From NCBI GenBank assembly GCA_007131555.1, contig SLQH01000287.1:1-10973 (forward strand): a stretch of 10,973 bases of DNA. Direction: 5' to 3'. Each line of letters begins with the position of its first letter. Position 1 is the first letter of the stretch. The stretch comes from Planctomycetota bacterium. GTDB taxonomy: Bacteria > Planctomycetota > UBA11346. Shown here one piece after another: positions 1 to 7,882 of the stretch. A program made the translations under genes and the position numbers. Under the pieces are notes generated by a model that was not told the DNA's origin, did no database searches, and worked only from the letters and a program-made list of their open reading frames with translations.

Positions 1-143
1 CGCCAGAAGAGGACGATCAGCAGTCAGATGAGACACAACCTTCGTCTGAACAGGACGCCCCGACACCAAGCGATCAACCGGCCATCCCGGAGGACGACAT
101 CCGACGCGAACTGGAACGGGCCCTGCGTCAGCATGGCCGCTGA
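1..143 (+). CDS. C-terminal tail of an unidentified protein (5' truncated)
   Basis: The frame beginning at base 3 is open from the window edge to a TGA at 141-143 and gives 46 residues. The tail is strongly acidic and rich in Gln, Ser, Pro and Asp. It ends in a short amphipathic segment, IRRELERALRQHGR, which could form a terminal helix. A low-complexity linker followed by a short charged helix is common at the ends of many bacterial proteins and does not identify a family. The gene converges on rnc, with 34 bases between the two stop codons, and I see no convincing shared terminator there. It is the only supported plus-strand gene. The function is unknown because the body of the protein lies outside the window. 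Confidence 0.6.
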   Translation, partial: PEEDDQQSDETQPSSEQDAPTPSDQPAIPEDDIRRELERALRQHGR

Positions 144-177
144 GGCGTCCATCCTTCAATCGTTGATAAGGCAAGAA

Positions 178-885
178 TCAGGGCTGTTGTAACAAGCGGG
201 CCAGGAGATCCTCGGCAGCCGCCACTTCGGCCTTGCGTCGACTGGGACCCTCACCCATCCCCTGTTGATCGCCAACCGTCACGACACAGGTGAACAGGGG
301 AGCATGATCGCTGCCGCCACTACGCTGCGTGGTGTAGACGGGCAGTGAGCCGGTCTTGGCCAACGACCATTCCTGGACACGATTCTTGCTGTCCACCACG
401 TTGTCATCCAGATCACAGGCCACCAGGGCATCCTTGAGCAGGGCCTTGACTGCCGTCACAGCTGCTGGCCAACCGCCATCCACAAAGACCGCCCCCAAGA
501 GACCCTCAGCCAGGTTGGCCAAGACTGATTCCGGCCATGGTCGCGGCAGGTTGCTGCCCACCTCAGCACAATCGCTCAAGCCGCTATGGCGCATGGCCTG
601 GGCCAGAGAACGACGACTGACCAAACGCGCCCGCAACCGGGTCAACGCTCCCTCAGTGGCACCGGGAAAGCGCTCATACAACAACCAGCCGACCACCCCC
701 CCCAAGACGGCATCGCCCAGGAACTCCAGGCGTTCATTGCTCTCCTGGGCGCGCTCCGACGCTGACAATCGGGGGTCGCAGCTGCTGGCATGACGCAAAG
801 CATGCTGCAGACGCTCCGCGCTCACGCAGCCGACACCGAGGACCTCAGCAATCCGGGCAAAACGATGTTCAGGGCTTGACTCCAT
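178..885 (-). CDS. rnc: Ribonuclease III
   Basis: This is a 235-residue double-strand-specific endoribonuclease of normal family length, which matures rRNA and cuts structured mRNAs in the cytoplasm. The nuclease domain covers about residues 8-155 and carries the signature NERLEFLGDAVL at 50-61, giving Glu51, Glu54 and Asp58. Glu78 lies in TEGALTRLRARLV. The second metal-binding segment, LANLAEGLLGAVF (122-134), keeps the essential Glu127 (E. coli Glu117). It has Asn124 where the family normally has Asp (E. coli Asp114). A double-stranded-RNA-binding domain follows at about 165-233, starting DSKNRVQEW and ending GEGPSRRKAEVAAAEDLL. The ATG at 885 is preceded by TAAGG, 11 bases upstream, at the junction with the palindromic element at 900-1065. 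The gene points the same way as the TPR genes but is 290 bases downstream of them. The family call is secure; the effect of Asn124 is not known. Confidence 0.97.
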   Translation of the reverse strand: MESSPEHRFARIAEVLGVGCVSAERLQHALRHASSCDPRLSASERAQESNERLEFLGDAVLGGVVGWLLYERFPGATEGALTRLRARLVSRRSLAQAMRHSGLSDCAEVGSNLPRPWPESVLANLAEGLLGAVFVDGGWPAAVTAVKALLKDALVACDLDDNVVDSKNRVQEWSLAKTGSLPVYTTQRSGGSDHAPLFTCVVTVGDQQGMGEGPSRRKAEVAAAEDLLARLLQQP

Positions 886-899
886 ATGTTTTTACGCCT

Positions 900-1065
900 T
901 AGGAGCCTGTAAGGAATAGACTGACACGTCGCCTGGCTTGGCCTTTTCGGCCCCTATCCGGCAAAAATCCTCACCATAGCTACGGCTATGGCTGCGGTTT
1001 TCGACGAAATCGGGACTCGAAAATGCACTACGCCATACTCGGTCGCTATCCCTTACAGACTCCTA
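900..1065. mobile_element. Palindromic MITE-like element with 20-bp terminal inverted repeats and TA ends
   Basis: Bases 900-919 and 1046-1065 are inverted repeats matching at 18 of 20 positions; the left end begins TAGGAGCCTGTAAGG. The outermost TA on each side could be a target duplication, as made by IS630/Tc1-mariner transposases. At the exact centre (982.5) is a perfect hairpin top, CCATAGC-TACG-GCTATGG (974-991). The two 83-base halves are diverged inverted copies: next to the apex they still match at about 15 of 22 positions, and TTTTCG and CCC blocks recur further out with a two-base offset. The element has no ORF of its own and would need a transposase supplied in trans. It fills most of the 290-base gap between the last TPR gene and rnc. 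The rest of the gap (1066-1175) shows nothing I can name. The family is inferred from the TA ends only. Confidence 0.75.
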
Positions 1066-1175
1066 GACATGAAACAACGACCGGCAGGTGATTTCTTGGA
1101 CACATCTGCGCCGTAGCCACCACATCGGCAGACACCGACGATGAACGACAAGACGCCATGAAGAGACAAGTGGCC

Positions 1176-2369
1176 TCAGGTCCCCCCTTCGTCCTCTTCC
1201 GTGACCTTGTCCGGATCGGGAGGCAGGGTTTCGATCAAGCTGGCAGCCCGCTCGGCGAAGGCTCCGGCTGCCGCATTGCCAGCCACGGCGGCAAGGTACT
1301 CGCGAGCCAGGCCAGCCTTGAGGCGGGCAAATTCCGCCTGGTTGTCTCCGGCTGATGGATCATCAAGGACCTGTTGGGCCGTTTCCCACTTCAGACGCCC
1401 TATCCAATAATGAGCCTTGGCGCGTTGTTCTGCACCGCCATAGGGCAAGGCGTCCAGCTTCAAGAGCTCAAACAGGGCCGCTTCCCTCTCATCATTGTCA
1501 TTGGCCAAGCAGATCCCCAAACCCAATGACACCTGGACCATGAGGCCGCTATCTCCGCGAATCTCATTGAGCAGGCGGCGATAGACCAGGGCCGCAGCGC
1601 CATATTCTCCCTGGCGACGCAGCAAGCCCGCCCAATACAGGTTCCAATGGAAATATGGAGGACTTTCGTTTTCAAACGAATACGGAGACGAGGTCTGCAA
1701 GCCGGCCCGGCCTTCATGTTCGCGAGCCCGACCCATGATGCCTTGTTCACCGAATATGGCCGCCCGGACCGCCTCAGCTCGGGCCAGGGCCCGACGCTCG
1801 CGATGGTTCTGCTCATAATAGGTATTGATCAGGGCGACAACGGCCTCGGCCTCATCAAACTTCTGGGCACGTGCCAGATTGATGCCCTGACGATAGAGAG
1901 CGTCAAGGTACATGCGATCATCCGGAAACTCGCTGACCAACAGGCCGAACATCTCCGCTGCCTGCTGATACTCACCAGCCTGCTCCCAGGCATCGCCGCT
2001 ATTGAAATAGCCATAGGTCTTGTGCCACCGGTGATCGCCGGTCGAAGCCATGTCAGCGAAACGAGCCGCAGCAAGGGCATACTGGCCAGCACTCATCATG
2101 GATCGACCGGAGGACCACTGCCCATCCTGGGTCATGCCGTAATACACGATCCGCACCACATTGGCAGTACGCACACGTTGTTCTTCACGTTGAGCGGCAA
2201 AGGTCCGAAAATAGATCCATTCACGCTCTTCTCGCGTCACAATGCCTCGACGTCGCTCGCCATTGCGTTGATGAATGACGTCATGTCGCATGCTGGCAGA
2301 CTGAGCCATCAGGACAGATGGGATCAGCACGCAGCACAAGGCGGTGAATACAGCAATATGTCTGAACAT
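1176..2369 (-). CDS. Exported TPR protein with N-terminal beta module (TPR paralogue A)
   Basis: This protein has about 397 residues. The frame opens with several ATGs (2387, 2384, 2378, 2375, 2369). I chose 2369 because GAGG lies 9 bases upstream and a clean signal peptide follows (MFRHIAVFTALCC..., probable cleavage after VLMA); 2387 remains possible. After cleavage comes a roughly 50-residue module, DVIHQRNGERRRG...VVRIVYY, resembling short SH3/Lsm-like beta folds. TPR-like helix pairs follow, for example QYALAAARFADMA, AGEYQQAAEMFGLLVSEFP, AQKFDEAEAVVALI and QGEYGAAALVYRRLL. The C-terminus is acidic (PDPDKVTEEDEGGT). The architecture matches the gene immediately upstream, 28 bases before the first ATG, so the two look like tandem paralogues in one operon. 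It is probably periplasmic and scaffolding. No enzyme motif is visible and the precise role is unknown. Confidence 0.85.
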   Translation of the reverse strand: MFRHIAVFTALCCVLIPSVLMAQSASMRHDVIHQRNGERRRGIVTREEREWIYFRTFAAQREEQRVRTANVVRIVYYGMTQDGQWSSGRSMMSAGQYALAAARFADMASTGDHRWHKTYGYFNSGDAWEQAGEYQQAAEMFGLLVSEFPDDRMYLDALYRQGINLARAQKFDEAEAVVALINTYYEQNHRERRALARAEAVRAAIFGEQGIMGRAREHEGRAGLQTSSPYSFENESPPYFHWNLYWAGLLRRQGEYGAAALVYRRLLNEIRGDSGLMVQVSLGLGICLANDNDEREAALFELLKLDALPYGGAEQRAKAHYWIGRLKWETAQQVLDDPSAGDNQAEFARLKAGLAREYLAAVAGNAAAGAFAERAASLIETLPPDPDKVTEEDEGGT

Positions 2370-2415
2370 GATCATCATCCTCATCATGGCAGGTGAAATC
2401 GAGCCTTGAGCACCA

Positions 2416-3480
2416 TCACAAACGATTGATGTAGTCCCGATAGGACTGCTTGTCTTCCAGGCTCATATCAGCGGCGTTCTCAATTGATTCAGCATAGATC
2501 TGGTTGGCCAAGCGACGCGCTTGGGTACGCACTGTGCTGCCACGGACGATAGCCGCCATGATCGCATGATCGAAGGCTGCCAGATGAGCACCAGCGGCGG
2601 CCTTCAATTCAGCGGCCCGGAACAGGGCCTGACTACGAGCACTGCCTGGAATGGCGCGAAAGCGCAAGCCCATGTAGGTAGCAAGAGCCTGGTCATTCTG
2701 GCCAGCCTGACGCTGGACATCGCCCAGGGAGAGGCCGATCGTGGCATACAATTCCGGGTCGATCGTCTCATTGCCGGCGAAGGCCTCAAATGACTGGGTG
2801 AACGACTGGACTGCAGAGGCCCAGTCCTGATTGTTTTGGGCCAACAGACCCTGTCCATAATGACCCTTTATACGAGCCTCCTGGCCGTAGGACGCATGTT
2901 GACGGCCAAACTCATCAGCGCGTGACAGCAACTCTGCGAAGGCCTGGCCGGCATCTGCCAGACGGCGAGCCCGCACCAAGGTGTGGCCCTTGACATCAAG
3001 GCTCTCAACCACCCTGGCATGACGAGGGAATCGTGCCCGCATCTGATCCAGCACCGCAATGGCTTGATCCCACTGCTCCAGTTCAGCATAGGCATGGGCG
3101 GCCCCAAACAGCGATTCAACCACGACAAACTCGGTATCACCATGCTCAAGGGCCTGCTGAAAGGCTGCCGCTGCCTGCTCCCAGCTTCCCCGCTCACGCT
3201 GGCCCATGGCCGTAAAGAAGGACTGAACTCGGACATGGCTGGTATCATAATCAATCCGGGCGATATCCTGACGACGCATGCGGGTACGCTGCCGGCCATC
3301 CTCATCAGTGCTGTAGTGGACCACCTCCATGGTGTCCTGGATGACATAGACGCCACGCAAGGCCGCACCGTTGATGCGGATGATATCAGCCCTGGCAGGA
3401 CGGAATTCGCTGGCCGCAAGCCCCCCTGCCCAGAGGGATACGATCAACACCGCCGTGATTGATGTGATGAAACCACGCAT
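2416..3480 (-). CDS. Exported TPR protein with N-terminal beta module (TPR paralogue B)
   Basis: This is a 354-residue protein. The ATG at 3480 has AAGGAG 8 bases upstream and is followed by a standard signal peptide (MRGFITSITAVLIVSLWAGG, cleavage probably after LAA at 21-23). Residues 32-78 form a small beta module, DIIRINGAALRG...DIARIDY. Its spacing matches the N-terminal module of the next gene: D-I, NG, RG, an aromatic strand, then a basic strand ending RI-Y. TPR-like helix pairs fill the rest: GSWEQAAAAFQQALEHG, LEQWDQAIAVLDQMRARFP, ARRLADAGQAFAELL, NQDWASAVQSFTQSFEAF and QNDQALATYMGLRF. The gene lies 118 bases after the giant TPR-like gene and 28 bases before the longest reading of the following one. 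A periplasmic scaffold or adaptor role is inferred. No specific family is recognised. Confidence 0.87.
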   Translation of the reverse strand: MRGFITSITAVLIVSLWAGGLAASEFRPARADIIRINGAALRGVYVIQDTMEVVHYSTDEDGRQRTRMRRQDIARIDYDTSHVRVQSFFTAMGQRERGSWEQAAAAFQQALEHGDTEFVVVESLFGAAHAYAELEQWDQAIAVLDQMRARFPRHARVVESLDVKGHTLVRARRLADAGQAFAELLSRADEFGRQHASYGQEARIKGHYGQGLLAQNNQDWASAVQSFTQSFEAFAGNETIDPELYATIGLSLGDVQRQAGQNDQALATYMGLRFRAIPGSARSQALFRAAELKAAAGAHLAAFDHAIMAAIVRGSTVRTQARRLANQIYAESIENAADMSLEDKQSYRDYINRL

Positions 3481-3598
3481 GACCCGACTCCTTCAATGAA
3501 CACTCGCACACATGGGGCATGAACCCCAGGGTCCCTGCCGACACAAGAACCCATCCCAGATCCCGGCCACTCCAACGTCCATGAGCGGCCACCTATCA

Positions 3599-6500
3599 TC
3601 AGTCGTCGCGCTGGATATATTCCATTCTATGCACATCCTTGATGACCTCTGGATTCTCCACATCTGCTACTTCTTCGACGTTGATGCGCATGGGGGGCAA
3701 CACCCCCGCCTGACGGACCTGATCATAATCGAACAAGCCAAGATAGCGTTTCATCAGAGCCACGGCCCTACGCGACACCCGGAAGGTCTGACGATGATCC
3801 GGCATCTCCTTGACCAGCAAGCCTTCGCCCTCCAACAAGGCCCCGATCGGGAAATCGTTGGTCACCAGCCTATACAGATCCTCAACCGGATTGACATTGC
3901 GGACATTGTTGTTGCGCAAGGTGCGGATGATGGGCGTGAAATCGCCCAACATGGCCGACAACTCAAAGGCTTGGATGTAGACCGTCCAGTAGTCATAATC
4001 ACGACGGGTGCCCATCATGTTGCGCAAGCGCGCTGCCTGACGCCGAGCCTGCGTCAATTCCTCTTCAGTCGGAGCCTCTGAGTTGAGCGTCCCCTCAATG
4101 ACCATCGCCATGTATTGCGGATCCAGGGGGTCGTACTCGATCAGGATGCGGGCCTGGGTCACGGCGCTATCGATACGGCCATCGTCATAATAGGCTTCCA
4201 TCAACATGGTATCGACCGAGATCAGATTGGCGAGTCGTTCGACCATGGTCTTGAAGCCAGGGAGCGCTTCCTGGAGGGCAGCATAGGTCTGGCGATCGAT
4301 GCCGGTACGTTCACGCTCCAAGGCCGCTTCGAATTCAACGATACGTCGATGAGCGCGGGCGAAATTGACCCGTTCTTCATCAAGATCAGCAGGATTGTCA
4401 GAGAGCATGTAGCGCTCCATGAAGCCATCACGGACCATCAAAAGATCAGGAATACTGCCCTTGTCCTCACGGTCCCAGAATGGCCGCAAACGAGCCCGAT
4501 CGGGAACCAGACGACGGATGGCCTCAATGGAACGAGCCGGATCGCGGCGGAACTCCTGAATGGCTGGATCCCGCAACAAGGACGCCCTGAAGTACTCGAA
4601 CATGGGAATGGCTTCGACACGACGGTTGAGGTTCCAGAGCGCAAGCCCGACCGCGAGATTGGTCTGGGGATTCTCGGTTGGACCACACAAGGGCGCGTAG
4701 AGATCGGCATAATGCCCGAGTCCCACTTGTTGCAGATACCGTACCAGCGTCCGGGTGGCAGCGGCCGTCATCAGATCGGCGGGATTGACCCGACCGGTAT
4801 CATCCTGGGCCAGCTGCATCACCAGATCACGATCCAAGGCCACCAATCGCTCAGTCAATTGCCCCGCATCCAGGGCTGCCAGATCATCATCAGACAACTG
4901 CAGCATCAAGGCAATCCATGGCGAACCCAAGCCTTCCAGCACCTCATCTGGCATGACCCCGGCACGTTCCATGTTGGTGATGAAGACCCGTTCCATAGCA
5001 GTGGCGATCATATTGAAGGACACCGCCAGCAGTCGACGGGATGATACAGCACGACTGGCCAAGACCGGAAAGGCATGCACCTGGCGGTTGAATACCAGGC
5101 GGCCATGGAGCAGATACGGCCACAGTTCAGCGGTTTCACGGGCATAAGCATCCAAGGCCTCAGCCAGAGCCCGCCGTTGGTCTGCGGCCTGACCAGCACT
5201 GGCCAAGCGTTCGTTGAGGCGCGCCCGACTGGCTCTGGTCAGTTGATAGACCGCATAGGACATGCGGTGCAGGAGGTCATTGATGACGGCTTCGTCACGG
5301 GGAGCCTTCTCCCAATAATCGGCATCAAGCAGATTGAGCACCCCCATGTAGTCGCCGGCCCGCAACATGGGGGTGACCTGGATGGTGATCTCAAAGTTCT
5401 GCAGGCAACGGATCTGGCTCTCCAGTTCCGGCCGGTCGCCGAACTGCCTGACATTGGTCTGGATGCGCTGCACCACATCATCGATGCGCTCACGCACTGC
5501 CCGCTGCTCGTCTTCAGATGCGTCCCTGTCAAACAACTCCATCGACAACAGATACCAGGCCTGGGCCTCAAAGCGCAAAGCCGTCAACATGCTGGTGAGG
5601 GCCTCCAGCATGGCGGCAGGCTCTCCCCGCCGATGCGCATTCCTGGCGTTGTTGCGCATGTCATCGAAGACCTGACGGGCCGCCTCAGCGGCAGCACGGT
5701 ATTCACCCTGATTCAACAGGTTGGCGACATTAAGGAACTCACCGGAGTCGCGATAGCGCACCGGATCATAGGCCTGCAAATAATCGAGCGCCTGACGCTG
5801 GGCATGGGGGAAGGCCGCTGATGACGCCCGGCTGCTCAGACCATCGGAGAAGGACAGGGCATCGCTGGCCAAGCGCCGCACCAGGGCCCCGGACTCACTG
5901 AGGTTGCCTCGACGGTCAAACCACGGATTACGTCGCGGATCGGGCTCTTCTCCCCATAGCTCGGGCTGAAAACGACTCAGCCCCTCAAGGGCCACAATGG
6001 TGGAATGATAGCGCCAGCCCAACTGATGCAGGGTGAAGGCATAGGTATGATAGAGTTGCGGAGCCAATTCGATAAAACGAGGATCATTGGCCTCAGGCAG
6101 ACCGAGAATGCCAGAGCGCAATTGTGCTGCGGCATTGACCCGGAAACGACGAATCTGGTCCTGCTCCACTGCCGCTCGAGCTTCGCTCAAGAAGGCCCGA
6201 GCGGTGATCAAAGCCGCCTCCGGATCAACCGGGCGGGGAGGTGCAAACCAGGGCGAGGCCTGGGCGCTTTCAACCGATGCATACCAGCCGATCCAACCAC
6301 GAGCATTGCCCTGGAAGAAGTTGCCCCGACTCTGGACCGCAGCCAACACACCGTCCCGCATGGCTCCATCACCCTGGGCATGATGCAACTGTGACGCCAA
6401 CAGATGGAGATGGCCGACCCATTGATTGACGATGCGGTCCTGATGATCAAGCCCCCAGCGCCGTTCCTGGAGCCATTTCTGACAGGCTGCCCACATTTCG

Positions 6501-7600
6501 AGACCTTGACGGACGGCTTCTGAACCACCCATGGCCAGATGCCAGTACAGAGCATCCGACCACACCTCAAGTTGGAGACGCCCGATCGGTTCATGGGTCT
6601 CACGAGGGAAGTTGGTCAGATCAAGATTGACGATCTGTTCGAACACATTGCGGACATCACTGTATTGGTGCCCCCTGATCTCAGGCAAAGGCCCACTGTT
6701 GAGACGCACGACCTCACTGCGCAACACGGCCAGGCCGTGCTTGAGAGGAGGAAAATAATCCGCGTAGTTCCACTCCCAATCCGCCAGGATGGCAGCCACC
6801 GTCATCTGGTTGGTCCCGCCACCAAGACCCTGCGGAACCCCGTATTGCCTGGTCAGAGTACCATGCAGCCAGCGATTGATGGCCCCCTTGAATTCCTCAT
6901 CAAGACCAAAATAGTGACCACGGATCATGGCGATGCGCAAGGTGCGGTAGGCCCTACTCAAGGAGCGCACATATTCCTCGCGCAGATTGGTCGCCTTCTG
7001 GATGATGGCCCAATATGCCCGACCTTCAGGGGTCTGCGGGTCATCGCTCTCCATTTCCCAGGTCCGGTGCACTTCCGACTCGTAATCGATGACCGCCTGG
7101 ATCTGCTCAGCGAGGGTCGTTTCGGTGATCTGCATCAGACGCTGCACCAGACCGCGCAGATTGGCAATCCGGGCCTCGCTGGGAAGAACGATCGGGGGCG
7201 GCCCATCTGGTGACAGGATCTCATTGATCTGGGCGGTCAGGGTAAGGATCTGACCAAAACCACCGGGATTGACATCGTCATCAACCATGCTCGGCAGATC
7301 ACGTCCCTCAAGAGAAGCGGCCAGTTCCTTGGCCCGGGCCTCCGCCTGACGAGCGGCGTCCCCGGTACGTGACAGGGAGAACTGTTGCTGGTAGAGGAAC
7401 TCCAGGGCTATCTTGTAGACATCATCATCAGGATAGCCAGCCCGATCGAACTCATCAATGATCCGACGCGCGACATGAAGATAGTTGCCGTTGACCAGGT
7501 CACGGGCCATCATGTAGTGCTGATCGCGTTCGGCGCTGCGGTCAACCGCCGCCAAGGCCATGGTCAGGGAGAGCAGTGCAAGTACCAGGACAACGCGCAT
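3599..7600 (-). CDS. Giant exported alpha-helical repeat protein of unknown function
   Basis: This is a 1333-residue protein. The frame also has an ATG at 7618, but a strong Shine-Dalgarno GGAGGTG (7606-7612) sits 5 bases before the ATG at 7600. The signal peptide MRVVLVLALLSLTMALAA then starts directly there, so 7600 is preferred. The mature protein appears almost wholly alpha-helical, with degenerate TPR-like helix pairs such as LLNQGEYRAAAEAARQVFDDM, LRAGDYMGVLNLLDADYW and YYDDGRIDSAVTQARILIEYDPLDPQYM. It is rich in Arg, Asp, Glu and Trp and has no transmembrane segment after the signal. The first 130 residues (HYMMARDLVNGNYLHVARRIIDEF) also look like a TPR unit. No catalytic motif is recognised. 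It is the first gene of a co-directional run with two smaller exported TPR proteins, suggesting a large periplasmic scaffold. I do not know a named homologue. Confidence 0.88.
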   Translation of the reverse strand: MRVVLVLALLSLTMALAAVDRSAERDQHYMMARDLVNGNYLHVARRIIDEFDRAGYPDDDVYKIALEFLYQQQFSLSRTGDAARQAEARAKELAASLEGRDLPSMVDDDVNPGGFGQILTLTAQINEILSPDGPPPIVLPSEARIANLRGLVQRLMQITETTLAEQIQAVIDYESEVHRTWEMESDDPQTPEGRAYWAIIQKATNLREEYVRSLSRAYRTLRIAMIRGHYFGLDEEFKGAINRWLHGTLTRQYGVPQGLGGGTNQMTVAAILADWEWNYADYFPPLKHGLAVLRSEVVRLNSGPLPEIRGHQYSDVRNVFEQIVNLDLTNFPRETHEPIGRLQLEVWSDALYWHLAMGGSEAVRQGLEMWAACQKWLQERRWGLDHQDRIVNQWVGHLHLLASQLHHAQGDGAMRDGVLAAVQSRGNFFQGNARGWIGWYASVESAQASPWFAPPRPVDPEAALITARAFLSEARAAVEQDQIRRFRVNAAAQLRSGILGLPEANDPRFIELAPQLYHTYAFTLHQLGWRYHSTIVALEGLSRFQPELWGEEPDPRRNPWFDRRGNLSESGALVRRLASDALSFSDGLSSRASSAAFPHAQRQALDYLQAYDPVRYRDSGEFLNVANLLNQGEYRAAAEAARQVFDDMRNNARNAHRRGEPAAMLEALTSMLTALRFEAQAWYLLSMELFDRDASEDEQRAVRERIDDVVQRIQTNVRQFGDRPELESQIRCLQNFEITIQVTPMLRAGDYMGVLNLLDADYWEKAPRDEAVINDLLHRMSYAVYQLTRASRARLNERLASAGQAADQRRALAEALDAYARETAELWPYLLHGRLVFNRQVHAFPVLASRAVSSRRLLAVSFNMIATAMERVFITNMERAGVMPDEVLEGLGSPWIALMLQLSDDDLAALDAGQLTERLVALDRDLVMQLAQDDTGRVNPADLMTAAATRTLVRYLQQVGLGHYADLYAPLCGPTENPQTNLAVGLALWNLNRRVEAIPMFEYFRASLLRDPAIQEFRRDPARSIEAIRRLVPDRARLRPFWDREDKGSIPDLLMVRDGFMERYMLSDNPADLDEERVNFARAHRRIVEFEAALERERTGIDRQTYAALQEALPGFKTMVERLANLISVDTMLMEAYYDDGRIDSAVTQARILIEYDPLDPQYMAMVIEGTLNSEAPTEEELTQARRQAARLRNMMGTRRDYDYWTVYIQAFELSAMLGDFTPIIRTLRNNNVRNVNPVEDLYRLVTNDFPIGALLEGEGLLVKEMPDHRQTFRVSRRAVALMKRYLGLFDYDQVRQAGVLPPMRINVEEVADVENPEVIKDVHRMEYIQRDD

Positions 7601-7605
7601 GACGA

Positions 7606-7612
7606 CACCTCC
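7606..7612 (-). promoter_or_regulatory. Strong ribosome-binding site of the giant helical-repeat gene
   Basis: The minus strand reads GGAGGTG followed by TCGTC and then ATG at 7600. This near-perfect Shine-Dalgarno lies inside the longer frame that would begin at 7618, so it fixes the start at 7600. No convincing promoter boxes could be assigned upstream; TTGTCA (7665-7670) followed 16 bases later by TCTATC is only a weak match. Confidence 0.75.
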
Positions 7613-7729
7613 AACCACAGGGATCCAGAAGACTAACGCAGCCCGATAGACCCTGGTTCAATCGTCTGACAACCCACTTTCGCATGGGCTAAAGGATCCT
7701 AACAAGCCCCTCTGCGGTCCCCAAGCACC

Positions 7730-7756
7730 GACACCGCCGATCTCAACGGCGGTGTC
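7730..7756. terminator. Perfect 10-bp hairpin between the barrel gene and the TPR operon
   Basis: GACACCGCCG (7730-7739) and CGGCGGTGTC (7747-7756) form a perfect 10-bp stem around a 7-base loop, ATCTCAA. It lies 127 bases beyond the stop of the barrel gene and 130 bases before the start of the giant TPR-like gene. Neither strand has a T-run after it, so it is not a textbook intrinsic terminator. It could be a U-less terminator, an mRNA end-stabilising stem or a dyad operator for the downstream operon. Confidence 0.35.
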
Positions 7757-7829
7757 ACATACCCAGCCCCAGAACACATGCGAAACCCCGCAGCAGCAGC
7801 CCATATGCCAAGCGCCAACGTCGTGCTGC

Positions 7830-7880
7830 CGCACACGAGGAGGAGGCAACGACGAAGACGGGGTGCTCCTGCGGTGTGCG
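7830..7880 (-). other. Stem-loop directly behind the barrel gene stop codon
   Basis: CGCACAC (7830-7836) pairs with GTGTGCG (7874-7880), and inside it AGGAG (7838-7842) can pair with CTCCT (7866-7870). The outer stem begins only two bases beyond the stop codon of the barrel gene. There is no T-run on the minus strand after it. The likely roles are 3'-end protection or a factor-assisted terminator. Apart from this stem and the one at 7730-7756, the 282-base gap from 7601 to 7882 holds nothing recognisable. Confidence 0.3.
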
Positions 7881-7882
7881 CC

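Noticed and set aside
144..177. Possible bidirectional terminator between the converging stops
   Set aside because: Only TCAA-TCG-TTGA plus a bulged CCT/AGG can pair and there is no T-run on either strand, so the stem is too weak to call.
900..1065. Palindromic element considered as a tRNA gene, integron attC site or CRISPR unit
   Set aside because: It has no cloverleaf or CCA end, no integrase-type core sites, and no repeated units with spacers. TIRs with TA ends fit a MITE better.
1647..2396. Plus-strand frame of 249 codons opposite TPR paralogue A
   Set aside because: It is a shadow of a gene with a signal peptide, TPR pattern and operon context; its His-rich C-terminus is just the complement of the stacked ATG codons.
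3503..3530. TGGGG-CATGAA-CCCCA hairpin in the gap between the giant gene and paralogue B
   Set aside because: Only a 5-bp stem with no T-run; too short to separate from chance in GC-rich DNA.
4115..5044. Plus-strand frame of 309 codons opposite the giant helical-repeat gene
   Set aside because: It is antisense to a much longer frame that has a signal peptide and a strong ribosome-binding site. The translation has no recognisable domain and reads as a reverse shadow of the same codons.
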